Of a DNA stretch of 64,000 nucleotides, positions 12,617-22,089 are shown piece by piece (within the stretch, counting starts at the first letter, position 1; every line of letters begins with the position of its first letter). The translations under genes were made by a program, and so were the position numbers. The notes beneath the pieces are model-generated. The model was not told where the DNA came from. It searched no databases and saw only the letters and a list, made by a program, of their open reading frames with translations. The stretch is from NCBI GenBank assembly GCA_026018925.1, contig JAKSZU010000029.1, positions 8,183,006-8,247,005 of the forward strand, written 5' to 3'. The DNA comes from Tupaia tana (Eukaryota; Chordata; Mammalia; Scandentia; Tupaiidae).

Positions 12617-13135
12617 TTCAAAGAAATTGTCAATTTTGATAACAAATGTATATTCTTGGAATGATAACATACACACACAAACACACACATATGAATACAA
12701 ATTTTATAAAGTAATAACAAACAGTGTAAAACTAGAAATGAGATGAATAAACAGACCAGTTGAACGATCAAGAGAACCTCTTAAAAATACCCCTGGCTTT
12801 TGCTAATTCATATCAGTGAAAGAGACAGCACTTTAGAGAAGCAGGGAAAAAATATTTTCCAAAGAACATTAGCTGTGAAGACAATATTATATCTGTGTAG
12901 CAAAAAATGATGATGTGCCTTACTGCCCATGAAACATAATTATTTCCAAAGATACCTTTTAAGAGTTATGTAAAACAATATTTTAAATAACTTATAAATT
13001 GGATTACATTAAAACAAAAATTCTGTTCATCAAATGATATACTTAAAGGGTGCAAAGAGAAGTAACAAGAGTGTGAGAAAATAATGACCATATGTCTAAT
13101 CAAACATATTTCTCTTTTTTTAATAAAAACTGGGG

Positions 13136-13298
13136 TTTTTTTTAGAGGTTTTTGCTATAGGGCGCATGCACTCATCAGATAGAGAGAGAGAAACAGAGAG
13201 ATAGAAAGCAAGAAATCACCCCCCAGGAGGGATGGCCATGCCGCAATCCCTTCTCCTCCATTCTCCTCTCAGGATCTTGGGCACACACTGCTGGTCCC
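13136..13298 (-). mobile_element. SINE-A with internal deletion
   Basis: Reverse orientation. It runs from the tail (GAGGTTTTTGCTATAGGGCG) to GATCTTGGGCACACAC, then jumps to the head end TGCTGGTCCC, so about 90 bases of tRNA-like head are deleted. Confidence 0.8.
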
Positions 13299-13357
13299 TT
13301 AATAAAATTTTTAAAAAACAGGGTCTTGCTAGCTTATGACCCTCCTGACTCCCAAGT

Positions 13358-13452
13358 GGGACCAGCAGTGTAATGGCTATGTCGCTGGACTCCCCTCCCA
13401 TGTAGTCAACTGCAGTTTGAGTCCCAGATCCAGTCGTTTAAACTCACGCCGG

Positions 13453-13495
<43 letters not shown>

Positions 13496-13641
13496 CAAGA
13501 TCCCGAGAGGAGAATGGAAGAGAAGGGATTGAGGTGTGGCCATCCCCTCTCTGGGGGGTGATTTCTCGCTTTCTATCTCTCTGTCTTTCTGTTGAGCACA
13601 CGTGCCCAATAAGAAAAAATCCTCTAAAAAAAATAAAAAAG
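13358..13641 (+). mobile_element. SINE-A with internal (GT)n
   Basis: Full-length copy. A GT dinucleotide run at about 13457-13492 has expanded at the CGTGTGTGTG site present in the consensus. It ends in an A-rich tail. Confidence 0.87.
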
Positions 13642-14078
13642 AATTATTTATTCAATTTTGTTTATCCTTTTTTAAAAATTTGCTACAGGGGGACCAGCAG
13701 TTAGAGTAATGGCTATGTCGCTGAACTCCCACGTAGTTGACCACAGTTCGAGTCCCAGACCCCGTGGCTTAGACTCACACCGGGTGCGTGTTTGTGCGTG
13801 CCCAAGATCCTGAGAGGAGAATGGAGTTCGAGAAGGGATGCAGAGTGGCCATCCCCCCTGGGGGTTGATTTCTTGCTTTCTGTCTCTCTGTCTCTCTCTG
13901 TCTGGCGAGCGCATGCGCCCTATAGCAAAAACCTCTCCAGAAAAAAAAAAAAATTGCTACAGGGCACACATACTCACCAGATAGAGACAGAGAAAGAAAG
14001 CTACCAGATCCAGGACTCGAATTATGGTCAGTCCTATGGGAGTCCAGCAACCTAGCCACTATGCTACATCCTGACCCT
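13640..14078 (-). mobile_element. SINE-A split by a younger SINE-A
   Basis: The tail part lies at about 13640-13690 and the remainder at 13953-14078 (GGGCACACATACTCACC, CAGGACTCGAATTATGG, TGGGAGTCCAGCAACC). The duplicated target TTGCTACAGGG on both sides of the + copy proves the nesting order. Much of the middle is missing. Confidence 0.75.
13690..13952 (+). mobile_element. SINE-A nested in an inverted SINE-A
   Basis: Near-consensus copy from GGACCAGCAGTTAGAGTAAT to CCTATAGCAAAAACCTCTCC plus poly-A. It is flanked by TTGCTACAGGG on both sides. Confidence 0.87.
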
Positions 14079-14479
14079 GTAACTAAACATTTTTAATGAG
14101 AAAAAAGAGAGACCTCCGCCAAAGAAAAGTAGGCAAAGACACTTAGACAGACACTTCAGCTAGATTTCCAAATGTTCAATAAATGTGTAAAACATGTTTA
14201 ACATCTTTAGTAAATGGGAAAATACCAAAATCAAATAAATAAAACTAAACAGTATCAATAAACATTTGGAACTGAACTCTAATGGGAAAAAAAAGGTTGA
14301 ATGTCTAGTTATCTATACTTTAGGAAACTGATTCAATAAGCTCCCAGACATATGTACAACCAGCACAAACTCAAAGAAATATAAAAATGTAAGTATTATG
14401 ATAACAATTCATAGCATTAGTTTAACTATTTGAAACTGAGGTGGAAGAGGCAAGAAGTCATTCAATGAAAAAAGAATGG

Positions 14480-14890
14480 GATAGTGTAGGGGAAGTGGTT
14501 CCTAGGAGTAAGTCATATTTTAGTTCTTATAGGTCCAATTTAATAAATAGTATAAAATACAGCATAAGTTATATGAAAATGATATCTGTGTAAAACACAT
14601 GTATACAAGTTTTTCGAAACAAATATGTAGAAGATATGAGAAAAAAATTATAAACCTGAAAAATGTGGTTACTGTACATGAAGAAAAACTCACCTTTACA
14701 AAGATGACCACTTTTTCAAAATTCATCAAAATGAAGTACTATCTGTCACTGACAGAAATAGTCCATCAAAATTTCAGTATGCTTTCTTTTCATGGAAAAA
14801 GGGAGACCAAAAATTCTAAAATTTATCTAGAATGTCAAATATAAATACATATATAATTAGACAATTTCTGAATTAAACTACTGGAGTAAC
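14480..14890 (+). mobile_element. Old L1-like fragment
   Basis: Diverged A-rich sequence. It shares a colinear series of matches with 54340-55010 (ATTTTAG.TCTTATAGG.CCAATT, TTCAAAATTCATC, CATGGAAAAAGGGA.ACCAAA). The text resembles an ancient L1 ORF2 (FIMKPKFI-type region), but no frame survives. Confidence 0.45.
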
Positions 14891-14908
14891 TGACAATAAT
14901 GAATATTG

Positions 14909-15166
14909 AGTCCAGCAGTTAGCATAATGGCTATGTCGCTGAACTCCCATGTAGTGGACCGCAGTTCGAGTCCCAGGCCAAGTGGCTTAAACTCACGACG
15001 GGCGCGTGGGTGTGCATGCCCAAGATCCCGAGAGGAGAATGGAGGAGAAGGGATTGTGGTGTGGCCATACCCCCGGGGGATGATTTTTCACTTTCTGTCT
15101 CTCTGTGTCTGTCTTTCTGGAAAGCTCGTGCCCTATACCAAAAGCCTTTCAAAAAAAAAAAAAAAA
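14909..15166 (+). mobile_element. SINE-A
   Basis: Well preserved: TCCAGCAGTTAGCATAATGG head, B-box GCAGTTCGAGTCCC, ATGGAGGAGAAGGGATTGTG body and poly-A. Confidence 0.88.
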
Positions 15167-15261
15167 TTATAAAACCACAAAACACCAATCAAAGACAAAG
15201 ATCAAGAGACAATAATAGAATCAAAATCCATAAATTAAGTCATATTGAAATGGAAATTATT

Positions 15262-15517
15262 AGGCTACCCCATGACATAAGGGTTAATACAGCTGGATCC
15301 CACATGGCCAAACATGGTTCAAGACACAGACCCAACACCTTAAAAAGCAGGCCAGGCACACATTCAGGTGTGCCCAAAATCCTGAGGTGAGAATGAAGAA
15401 ACTGAGGCATGGCCAGATTTCTGATTTGAGATTGCTCCTTTCTTTCTTCCTTGTTTCCTTCCGTCTTTCTTCCTTTCTCTTTCTCTAGCAAGCACATATG
15501 CCCTATAGCAAAAATTG
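15262..15517 (+). mobile_element. SINE-A, old
   Basis: Diverged head (TAAGGGTTAATACAGCTGGA), TGCCCAAAATCCTGAGG and CCCTATAGCAAAAATTG end. It has a T/C-rich insert of TTTCTTTCC units. Confidence 0.75.
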
Positions 15518-15599
15518 ATGAGAAAACAAATCATAATGCATATCCAGCTTGGAGTCCAAAACAAATGTAAGTTCAGTCTTTGAAGGCATATGGTTAACC

Positions 15600-15778
15600 A
15601 TGATTTTGGATCCACAAGTCAGAATAAAATCAAGCCTATGAGTAAGTGCACATGCCTAAGATCCTGATGAGTTAGAGAGCTGGGGAAACACGGTAATGAA
15701 TCCCTGTATGTGCTTCTCTCTTTCTCTCAATCTTGAGTGGACATGCATGCTCTATTATGAATAAAATAAACCGAAAAA
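15600..15778 (+). mobile_element. SINE-A remnant, 5' part lost
   Basis: CATGCCTAAGATCCTGATGA, a CTCTCTTTCTCTC tract and a GCTCTATTATGAATAAAATA end match the 3' half of SINE-A at high divergence. Confidence 0.5.
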
Positions 15779-15841
15779 AAGAAAATGTGATAGAAATCTA
15801 AGTCTGGAAAGTTTTTGCCCACTAGTGCTTCCATTCTTTCT

Positions 15842-16064
15842 TTATTGCTTTTATCATAGGGCGCATATGCTCACTGGAGAGAGACAGAGAGAAGGAAAGG
15901 GAGAAATGGTGTATAGCCTTACCACAGTCCCTTCTCTTCAAGTCTCCTCTCAGGATTTTGGATATGTGCCCAGTATGATTTTCAAGCTGCCAGGTCCAGG
16001 ACGCATACCAAAGTTAGCCCATGTGGGAATCCAGTGCCTTAACCACCACACCACCTGCTCACAA
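15842..16064 (-). mobile_element. SINE-A
   Basis: Reverse copy from CATAGGGCGCATATGCTCAC to AACCACCACACCACCTGCTC. It is moderately diverged. Confidence 0.8.
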
Positions 16065-16542
16065 CAGTGCTTCACTTAGCAGAGTCGTTATTAAAAAATC
16101 CTGAGGCTAAATTGGTGGCTACATGGGCCTCACCAAGAGTCAGCACAAACAACTAGACAGAAGAGTGAAGTCATCTGACACGAATCAAACTCTTGAGGCA
16201 CCACATGGCTAAAGCCTCACTTGACATCCAGTCAACCAGAATAGAAACTACTCACCTGAACCAATCACAAAATTTAGATCCCAGGAACTTTGAGCAAATA
16301 AATTAGCTAGTTTTTAGAATACTTAGTTTGTTCCTTACAAAGAAAATGCTAAACAATATATTTAAGCCCCAGCAATGTTTTTAACAATGTTATGTGAGGC
16401 AGAAAGTCTTAAATACATGTCAGATACAATCAAAAGAACTTCACAGCCATGTGTAAAACCTTTGAAAAACCTACAGAGCAATTTTGTGTACATTAGTAGA
16501 TAAACTTTTAAGATTTTTACATCCTGTAAGTCTCTGTACTTT
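16065..16542. other. Unassigned sequence
   Basis: I see no coding frame, RNA gene or recognisable repeat. It ends in an 18-base A run at 16543-16560 that directly precedes the next SINE, so the right part may be the tail of a retroposed fragment. Confidence 0.4.
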
Positions 16543-16560
16543 AAAAAAAAAAAAAAAAAA

Positions 16561-16806
16561 GGCAGCAGATGGCCTAGCAGTTATGTCACTGGACTATCAC
16601 ATGGCTGACCACAGTTCAAGTACCAGGCATGGTATCTTAAAACTCACACTGTGTATATGTGCATGCATGCCCAAGATCTCAGAAGGAAAAAGGAGGAGAA
16701 GGGACTGTGGTGTGACCATTCCCCCTAGGGAGAAATTTCTTACTTTCCCTCTCACTGTCTTGGTCTATCACTGACATGTATATGTGAACTAAGGGAAAAA
16801 CTCCTA
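16561..16806 (+). mobile_element. SINE-A
   Basis: GCAGCAGATGGCCTAGCAG head, AAGGAGGAGAAGGGACTGTG body and a decayed CTAAGGGAAAAACTCC end. Confidence 0.8.
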
Positions 16807-16968
16807 TGCACACAGAAAATTTCTTAATTAATAAACAAAATGTAAGGATTTGTTTCTCATACAAGAGTACTGCATTACGTTTTATTTACATTTTTAAAAT
16901 TGGTTTAAACTACAAGTGTCATATAGTCTAATTTTCCTATTTTACATAATGTAAAACAGGCTCTTATG

Positions 16969-17218
16969 GGTCACTGGGAAGCACAGTGGTTAAGGTAGTA
17001 GATCCCACACATGGCTGAGTATGTGGTTCAAGTCCCAGACCCAGTGGCATGAAAACCATGCCAGGCACATGAGTAAGTGAGTGAATATGTGTGTACATCC
17101 AAAATCATAGGAGAGAGGAGGAGAAAGGATTACATAATTGGCCATCCCCCAAAGTAGGGGGGATGGGGGAATACTTTCTGGTGAGTGTGTGTGTCCTACA
17201 GCAAAAATACCTTTAAAG
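16969..17218 (+). mobile_element. SINE-A, old subtype
   Basis: The head reads AGCACAGTGGTTAAGG, the form shared with SINE-B. The body has CATCCAAAATCATAGGAGAG and the end is CCTACAGCAAAAATACC. Confidence 0.75.
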
Positions 17219-17442
17219 AACAGAAGAAATAAAAAAGCTCTTATAAAAATTTTCTGCAGAATTTATCATCTTAATAAGACATTGCTGTTATTAAGTGGAA
17301 AACCCTTTGAGACCACATAATTCACAAAATTTCTTGAGGGATAGGAAAGGTATTGCAAGTCATGTTTGTGTTAATCTCGATGTCATACAAAAAATTTTGA
17401 AAGTAAAAAAAAAAAAATGGTTCATTTGATTGAAATCTGGTA

Positions 17443-17480
<38 letters not shown>

Positions 17481-18152
17481 TAACACTAGCCAAACATCAG
17501 AATGTCTAGTACCTTCAAATAACCACACTCTGGGAAACATACATCTCAAATCTAATTTATTTCCTTTTTCCTTATAAGGCAGAAATACTTTGGCAAACCC
17601 TTCCTCAACTACTAGGAAAACCTATCAAGATAGAGGGTGCATTAGCTTTTCTCTACTTGCCAAATTTGGTGACAGATCAGGTTTAAGTGAGCTCAAACAC
17701 AGGAAACAATAACTACAGATTGAAAGAATGGAGTCTGTTTACAGAGCACTGTAGACAGACAATCTCAGGATGACAGGTTATAATAACTTTACACCAGGCC
17801 ACACTCTAAGCTTTCTCCAATAAGTAACATCATTAGGGTTTTGCCTACCCATCTAATTCATACTCTCTATCCCTTCTAAAAGATGGTCCAAACCTCTGAG
17901 CAACATCCAGGGCTTCAGAAGAAGGTAGGATTATTCAAATTTTGTCCACTGTAGGAAGAAAGATCAATAATTATTTTAGGTAAACTAATTTTTTTTTCCT
18001 TTCCCAGGCTGTCTGCCACTGCTCTGAAGTACTAATACAGTATTCAGGCAATAGGGGTGTTCTTTCAGGTGAGATTCCTACCTGTACAGTATAATTTTCT
18101 AACTTCACAATACTTACTTTATTCCAAATAAAATGCTACCATTCACCAGTGC
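17219..18152. other. Unassigned sequence with long A run
   Basis: It contains poly-A at about 17446-17478 and otherwise diverged non-repetitive DNA. No supported gene. It forms the left flank of the provirus. Confidence 0.4.
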
Positions 18153-18158
18153 TCCAAT

Positions 18159-18736
18159 GTGGGAGGCTGCGTACCAGTGAGTCTGCCGAGGTTTCTCAGA
18201 GAGCAAACAATTGCCATGATTGGCCACTAGAATCCCTCAGATTTGCATATCCGGCACCTCATGATTGGTCCAAAAGCAACCAATCGTAACCCACTGTTTA
18301 CAACCAATAACAGCCCACCATTTACAACCAATCATAACCCACCTTTTACGATCCACCAACGTGTATATAACCACCATGCTTGGCCCACAATAGCCAGACG
18401 ACCAGGAAGATAACGAAGACGACACAGAAGACCAGGAAGACGACGACCCTGGAGAGCCTGAAGAGCTGAAACACCGCACAGTCTCTAGACGACCCTGAAG
18501 AGCTGTGACCCCACGTCATCTCCGTGCTGCTCATAACAGACGAAGCAACACTAAAGAGTTGTAACACTGCGTCGTCTCCATGCTGTACCATGCTGCCCAC
18601 AATAAACAGATGACACTGTGTCATCTCTGTGCTGTATCACTGTGCCACTTGTTCCGGCTCTCACTCCTTCCCTCAGGAAACCTGTTCAACTGTCCTCCCG
18701 GGTCAGGACACATGGCACCCGAACCAGGTCGGGACA
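18159..18736 (+). repeat. 5' LTR (578 bp)
   Basis: Begins TGTGGGAGGCTGCG and ends GTCGGGACA, giving TG...CA termini. U3 holds three tandem ~25-bp units with CCAAT boxes (TTTACAACCAATCA type), then a TATA box GTATATAA near 18362. A polyadenylation signal AATAAA lies at 18601-18606. U5 includes one primer-site-like copy at 18713 before the end. It matches 20802-21465 along its whole length apart from repeat-number differences. Confidence 0.92.
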
Positions 18737-18810
18737 AATGGCGCCCGAACAGGGATGGGACAAGTGGCGCCCGAACCGGGTGGGGACAAGTGGCACTTGA
18801 ACAAGGGACC
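18713..18810 (+). promoter_or_regulatory. Fourfold primer-binding-site array
   Basis: Four PBS-like units start at 18713, 18739, 18765 and 18791, an exact 26-bp period. The second, TGGCGCCCGAACAGGGAT, sits two bases after the LTR end and matches the 3' end of a lysine tRNA (Lys3 type), so it is the functional PBS. Unit one is inside the LTR. Units three and four lie downstream and are progressively diverged. Confidence 0.88.
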
Positions 18811-18840
18811 TGAGTACGAAGGATCCAGTGAAGAGCATCT

Positions 18841-18977
18841 GAGGAGGGGATGGCAAAGAATCGTCCTGAGATAGGACGGCAAAGAATCGTCCGAGAAAGG
18901 ACGGCAGAGAATCGTCCGAGGAGGGGATGGCAGAGAATCGTCCGAGGAGGGGACGGCAGAGAATCGTCCCGGTGAGT
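18841..18977 (+). repeat. Leader repeats and major splice donor
   Basis: Five units of about 27 bp contain GACGGCAGAGAATCGTCCGA or close variants. They are self-complementary in part (GGACG...CGTCC) and could form hairpins, in the place where retroviral packaging signals lie. The last unit runs into CCCGGTGAGTAAC, a strong splice donor with GT at 18972. Confidence 0.75.
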
Positions 18978-19014
18978 AACAAAGATTGCTTACTTATAAG
19001 TAATAAGGGTAATA

Positions 19015-20481
19015 ATGGGACAAGTAATAAGGGTAATAATGGGACAAGAGCTTAGCCAGCATGAACAAGAGCTTAGTCAGCACGAACAAGAGCTTAGTCA
19101 GCATGAACAGAAGCTTAGTCAGCAGAAATTATTTGTTCAGGGCTTGAAAGAAGCCCTCAAGACATGGGGAGTTAAGATTAAGAGTAAGCAGTTGCTCTCC
19201 TTTTTTGATTTCTTAAAAGAAGTTTGTCCATGGTTCCCTCAAGAAGGAACCATAGATGAGAAAATGTGGAAAAGAGTACGGGACGCTTTAAAAGATTATT
19301 ATACCACATTTGGCCCAGAAAAAGTTCCCGTGACTACTTTTTTGTACTGGAACTTAATAGACGAAATTCTCAGGCTCTGCACCAGTGACACAAAAATTAT
19401 CGCTATGGTCACTAAGGGAGAGCAGATCATGCAAAATGATCAACCCCGGGGGGAGGCTATACCCACCTCAGATCTAACCAAGGATTCTAAAATTGAAAAA
19501 GAACAGGGAGAGGATCTTATTTCCCTAGATAGTGAGGAAGAAGTTAAAAGCCCTGAAGGCGAGACAAAACCCAAAAAATCCAAAAAACTAAAAAAGAAAA
19601 ACAACCTTAAGGCTCTACAAGAGCCAAAGAAAAACAAGTCAAAAACTGAGTCAGTTTTTTGGACAATGTGCTGCTGTTTATCATATTTCTATATGGTCTC
19701 TGCTTGGGGTGGTTATGTGTTTATCATCAACCTTATTCCACTGCATGTGTTTGTGTTGTTACTGATGCAGAGATATAGCAAAAGAGTCTACATAGCATAT
19801 AGCATTTTCTACATTGTGGGTTTAATATTATCCATGCAGATACCTTTTGTATCACAATTAAAGAAACTAAAAACCAATACAGACAAAAAAACAAAACTAG
19901 TTCAGGGATCACATACGACAGACTTTGAGACATTCCCTGTTATGGAAACTATAGATCCCCATGGACAGGTTTGGCGCTGTCAAAGTAGGTTTATGGTAAA
20001 AGAGATTAAGGCAGCAGTTGCCCAATATGGAGCTACTGCTCCATATACCTTAGCTATAGTTGAAGCTATCACCGAGGGCTGGCTTACACCATCTGATTGG
20101 CAAACATTAGCCCAAGCTATCCTTCTTAAATCTCAAAATTCTCAGCCTTTATGTTCCCCTAACTGCAGCTACAGCTGCCGGCTCCACTGGCTTGGGTTAT
20201 TACACCAAGTCACTGAGGGTCTTATCTCAGACCAACTAGATTCCCCGGCTGAGGTGGTTCTTCAAAATAGACGAGGTTTAAATCTCCTCCTGGCAGAACA
20301 GGGAGGTCTCTATCTTGCTTTACAGGAATGCTGCTTTTACGCCAACAAGTCCGGCACCATTCGTGACAACATACATCAAGAATCTCTCCAACAACGTAGA
20401 AAACAACTCGCAGATGGTCTGCCTGGAACGGTCTCCTCCCTTTCCCGCTCCCCCTCCTGGGCCCATCCATTGGCCTTTTGA
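19015..20481 (+). CDS. Chimaeric ORF: matrix - STT3A segment - capsid part - envelope TM part (488 aa)
   Basis: A single open frame joins four sources. Residues about 9-135 resemble the betaretroviral matrix domain (MGQELS start with a myristoylation-type glycine; [23 protein letters not shown]). Residues 136-212 are charged linker (lysine runs). Residues 213-279 equal a hydrophobic part of host STT3A. Residues about 307-375 resemble the capsid N-terminal region ([18 protein letters not shown]). Residues about 383-466 resemble the envelope transmembrane subunit ectodomain around its heptad and disulfide region, and the first cysteine of the expected CX6CC motif is not seen. The second ATG at 19039 is probably the ancestral start, because a 24-bp tandem duplication created the upstream one. 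Whether it is translated is unknown. Confidence 0.75.
   Translation: MGQVIRVIMGQELSQHEQELSQHEQELSQHEQKLSQQKLFVQGLKEALKTWGVKIKSKQLLSFFDFLKEVCPWFPQEGTIDEKMWKRVRDALKDYYTTFGPEKVPVTTFLYWNLIDEILRLCTSDTKIIAMVTKGEQIMQNDQPRGEAIPTSDLTKDSKIEKEQGEDLISLDSEEEVKSPEGETKPKKSKKLKKKNNLKALQEPKKNKSKTESVFWTMCCCLSYFYMVSAWGGYVFIINLIPLHVFVLLLMQRYSKRVYIAYSIFYIVGLILSMQIPFVSQLKKLKTNTDKKTKLVQGSHTTDFETFPVMETIDPHGQVWRCQSRFMVKEIKAAVAQYGATAPYTLAIVEAITEGWLTPSDWQTLAQAILLKSQNSQPLCSPNCSYSCRLHWLGLLHQVTEGLISDQLDSPAEVVLQNRRGLNLLLAEQGGLYLALQECCFYANKSGTIRDNIHQESLQQRRKQLADGLPGTVSSLSRSPSWAHPLAF
19045..19128 (+). repeat. Heptapeptide repeat at the ORF N-terminus
   Basis: A 21-bp tandem repeat encodes ELSQHEQ three times and then a fourth diverged unit, KLSQQK. 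It expands the segment directly behind the matrix start and would lengthen a polar helix. Confidence 0.85.
19651..19851 (+). other. STT3A: Captured STT3A coding segment (67 codons, in frame)
   Basis: Residues 213-279 of the chimaeric ORF read [20 protein letters not shown], then [30 protein letters not shown] and [11 protein letters not shown]. This is the multi-pass membrane core of STT3A, the catalytic subunit of the ER oligosaccharyltransferase that transfers glycans to asparagine. STT3B differs at several of these positions, so STT3A is favoured. Only one apparent substitution stands out (S-I-F in place of S-T-F). It has no stop, no frameshift and no intron. It would add two or three membrane-spanning helices to the polyprotein. 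The junctions are abrupt: lysine-rich linker before, viral-type sequence after. Confidence 0.88.
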
Positions 20482-20594
20482 TTGTTTGCTCACTGGGACC
20501 TGTTATATTTAATAGGCACATGTCATTCCTCAAACAACAAATTGACTCACTTATGGAAGACCAACACCCCTATACTGGTCTCACCTGAGGCGCT

Positions 20595-20760
20595 GAATCA
20601 GTTAGCCAAAGACAGGTAAGAGAGGCTGATGAACCCAGTAACTGTTCAGTCCTTCCACCTAAGACAGGAGGCCCACCATAGCTATGGGACTCTCCAATGA
20701 CTGGTAAGAATGGACTTATGGTTCTATAAATGACTCCAACCTAAGACAGGCATGATTCCC
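20595..20760 (+). promoter_or_regulatory. CTE-like RNA export element
   Basis: Between the ORF and the 3' LTR lie two copies of CCTAAGACAGG (20658 and 20740), each paired with a GGTAAGA-type partner (CAAAGACAGGTAAGAG at about 20605, CCAATGACTGGTAAGA at about 20694). This two-loop arrangement and its position match the constitutive transport element of type D retroviruses, which binds NXF1 to export unspliced RNA. Confidence 0.85.
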
Positions 20761-20784
20761 CCAGGCCTTTACCTCATCTCTCAA

Positions 20785-20801
20785 AACAGAGAAGGGGGAT
20801 A
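20785..20801 (+). promoter_or_regulatory. Polypurine tract
   Basis: AACAGAGAAGGGGGAT is a purine-rich run directly before the 3' LTR, the site that primes plus-strand DNA synthesis. Confidence 0.85.
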
Positions 20802-21465
20802 TGTGGGAGGCTGCGCACCAGAGAGTCTGCCGAGATTTCTCAGAGAGCAAACAATTGCCATGATTAGCCACTAGAATCCCTCAGATTTGCATATCCAGCA
20901 CCTCATGATTGGTCCAAAAGCAACCAATCGTAACCCACCGTTTACAACCAATCACGGCTCACCGTTTACAACCAATCACGACCCACCGTTTACAACCAAT
21001 AACGGCCCACCATTTACAACCAATCATAACCCACCTTTTACGATCCACCAACGTGTATATAAGCACCATGCCTGGCCCACAATAGCCAGACAACCAGGAA
21101 GACAATGAAGACGACACAGAAGACCAGGAAGATGACGACCCTGGAGAGCCTGAAGAGCTGAAACACTGCACAGTCTCCAGATGACCCTGAAGAGCTGTAA
21201 CACTACATCGTCTCCAGACGACCCTGAAGAGCTGTGACCCCGCGTCACCTCCGTGCTGCTCATAACAGACGAAGCGACCCTAAAGAGTTGTAACACTACG
21301 TTGTCTCCGTGCTGTACCATGCTGCCCACAATAAACAGACGACACTGTGTCATCTCCGTGTTGTGACACTGTGCCGCTTGTTCAGGCTCTCACTCCTTCC
21401 CTCAGGAAACCTGTTCGACTGTTCCCCCGGGTCAGGACACGTGGCACCCGAACCGGGTCGGGACA
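20802..21465 (+). repeat. 3' LTR (664 bp)
   Basis: Colinear with the 5' LTR and with the same termini (TGTGGGAGG...GGGACA). It is longer because U3 has five CCAAT-containing units instead of three, and R/U5 has an extra copy of the GACCCTGAAGAGCTGT unit. AATAAA lies at 21330-21335. It also contains the primer-site-like copy (TGGCACCCGAACCGGG, at 21442) before its end. Confidence 0.92.
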
Positions 21466-21527
21466 CTCCAAACTGCCTAAGGGAAATCACTGTCACTCGA
21501 TTCTGAATTTGAACTTGTATAAAATTC

Positions 21528-21797
21528 TTTTTTTTCCCCTTAGGTTTTTGCCACAGTATGAGTGTGCTTGCTAGACAGTGACAGAAAGAGAGAGGGGGAT
21601 GAGAAATCACCCCTTAAGGGTGATCGCCACACCACAATCCCTTCTCTCCATTCTCCTCCTGGAAGTTTGTACACTAAGGCACATGCACCTAGTGCGATTT
21701 TCAAGCTGCCAGGTCTTGGACTGAAGGAAAGACTGCCACTTCCTTCAGCCAAGTGTGAGTTCAAAACCATAACCACTACACCATCTGATGGCCCCTA
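21528..21797 (-). mobile_element. SINE-A
   Basis: Reverse copy from a T-rich tail and TAGGTTTTTGCCACAGTATG to CACCATCTGATGGCCCC. It lacks the final steps of the consensus head. Confidence 0.8.
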
Positions 21798-21822
21798 AAA
21801 GTTTTTAAATTTACCCAGTAGT

Positions 21823-22088
21823 GGGCCAGCCAGTGGCATTGAGCAAAGGCTGCTGGTTCCACATGCAACTTTGTAGTTTGAATACCAGACCCAGTGGCTT
21901 AAAAATTACAACCAGAGCATGTTCACATGTACCCAAAATCCCAAGAGGAAAATGGAGAAGAAGGGATTTTGGCATGCCCATCACTCCAGGGGGGGTGATT
22001 TCTCCTTCCTCCTCACCTACCCTGCCCATCTCTGTATCTCTGAGGCAAGTACTTGTGCCTTATAGCAAAAATCTTAAAAGAAAAAAAG
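21823..22088 (+). mobile_element. SINE-A
   Basis: GGGCCAGCCAGTGGCATTGA head, CCAAAATCCCAAGAGGAAAA body and CTTATAGCAAAAATC end with an A-tail. Confidence 0.8.
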
Positions 22089-22089
22089 T

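Larger units (their letters stand above)
18153..21471 (+). mobile_element. Compact class II endogenous retrovirus carrying an STT3A segment
   Basis: A proviral insertion flanked by a perfect 6-bp duplication, CTCCAA (18153-18158 and 21466-21471). Order: 5' LTR, lysine-tRNA primer site array, leader repeats, splice donor, one chimaeric ORF, CTE-like element, polypurine tract, 3' LTR. Protease, polymerase, the rest of gag and the surface envelope subunit are absent, so it must have depended on proteins supplied in trans. The matrix-like region and CTE indicate affinity to type D betaretroviruses. A host STT3A coding segment lies in frame inside the ORF. Confidence 0.93.

Noticed and set aside
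13457..13492. Dinucleotide runs (also 36417-36463 and 61151-61239) as Z-DNA regulatory sites
   Set aside because: Each lies at the GTGTGT site of a SINE-A, so ordinary microsatellite growth explains them.
14909..15166. Genuine tRNA genes at the SINE heads
   Set aside because: The heads keep a B-box but no cloverleaf with paired acceptor ends, and they always continue into the SINE body.
19651..19851. The hydrophobic stretch as a viral envelope membrane anchor
   Set aside because: The sequence follows STT3A residue by residue over 67 positions. It lies between matrix and capsid and precedes the envelope part.
19015..20481. Lentiviral origin, because the primer site is of the tRNA-Lys3 type
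   Set aside because: Lys3 priming is also used by betaretroviruses. The matrix-like text, CTE, 6-bp TSD and envelope type fit a type D betaretrovirus-like element, not a lentivirus (5-bp TSD, no CTE).
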